Program-made: the position numbers and the translations under genes
Shown here: positions 63,513-64,000 of the stretch, piece by piece
Layout: each line of letters opens with the position of its first letter
Numbering within the stretch: position 1 is the first letter of the stretch
Notes under the pieces: model-generated
Seen by the model: only the letters and a program-made list of their open reading frames with translations
What the model was told of the DNA's origin: nothing
The model's database searches: none
NCBI GenBank assembly: GCA_018712945.1
Contig: DVFZ01000051.1
Coordinates: forward strand, 1-64,000
DNA: 64,000 bases
Reading direction: 5' to 3'
Source of the DNA: Candidatus Pullichristensenella stercorigallinarum
Lineage (GTDB): Bacteria; Bacillota; Clostridia; Christensenellales; Aristaeellaceae

Positions 63513-64000
63513 ATGAAAAAGGGCAAGAAGTATTCCGACAGCCTCAAGCTGATCGATCGCACCAAGCTGTATGATCCCGAGGAGGCCGTGGCGCTGGTAA
63601 AGCAGACCGCCAAGGCCAAGTTTGACGAGACCGTAGAGATTTCCGTGCGTCTGGGCGTTGACCCCCGCCATGCCGACCAGCAGGTTCGCGGCGCGGTGGT
63701 GCTGCCCAACGGCACCGGCAAGACCGTGCGCGTGCTGGTATTCGCCAAGGGCGACAAGGCCAACGAGGCCTTGGCCGCGGGCGCGGATTTCGTCGGCGCT
63801 GAGGACATGGTCGCCAAGATTCAGGGCGGCTGGTTCGATTTCGACGTCTGCGTGGCCACCCCGGACATGATGGGTCTGGTCGGCCGTCTGGGCCGTGTGC
63901 TCGGCCCCAAGGGCCTGATGCCTAACCCCAAGAGCGGCACCGTATCTATGGACGTCACCCGTGCCATCAACGACATCAAGGCCGGTAAAGTGGAGTACCG
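63513..64000 (+). CDS. rplA: 50S ribosomal protein L1 (partial, runs off window end)
   Basis: [60 protein letters not shown]...[18 protein letters not shown]. Confidence 0.96.
   Translation, partial: MKKGKKYSDSLKLIDRTKLYDPEEAVALVKQTAKAKFDETVEISVRLGVDPRHADQQVRGAVVLPNGTGKTVRVLVFAKGDKANEALAAGADFVGAEDMVAKIQGGWFDFDVCVATPDMMGLVGRLGRVLGPKGLMPNPKSGTVSMDVTRAINDIKAGKVEY

Overview
GC-rich, gene-dense window, most likely chromosomal DNA of a Clostridia-type Firmicute. This is inferred from the T-box leader, SpoIID, the DnaD/DnaI-like pair, ScpA, the Gram-positive-type LexA box and the rpmG-secE-nusG-rplK-rplA order. Recognisable loci: MFS exporter; ApbE/NusG-II/Gx flavin-type cluster; CoA-disulfide reductase-rhodanese; T-box-controlled leuA; DnaD + helicase loader; dinB with an SOS box; large secreted peptidoglycan-binding proteins; gltX; a tandem pair of XRE regulators; SpoIID-SH3; iorAB/paaK; oppBCDF + oppA; four tandem GT2 glycosyltransferases; an rbs-type ABC transporter; scpA; and the start of the L11/L1 ribosomal operon. 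No tRNA, rRNA, CRISPR array, integrase or transposase was recognised. The most unusual content is intergenic. There are at least three families of short, non-coding, multi-hairpin repeats, with copies at about 1.65-1.9, 12.5-13.45, 19.08-19.23, 21.35-21.58, 29.24-29.61 and 30.53-30.86 kb. They sit just downstream of genes, mostly between convergent pairs. Several are bracketed by two copies of a locus-specific hairpin or short direct repeat, share modules, include one apparent chimera, and show compensatory base-pair changes between copies. The best protein-level oddity is the oppA-type protein (48273-49961), which looks circularly permuted: the usual C-terminal module of the family follows the signal peptide and is missing from the C-terminus. 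All calls are by eye, with no database search.
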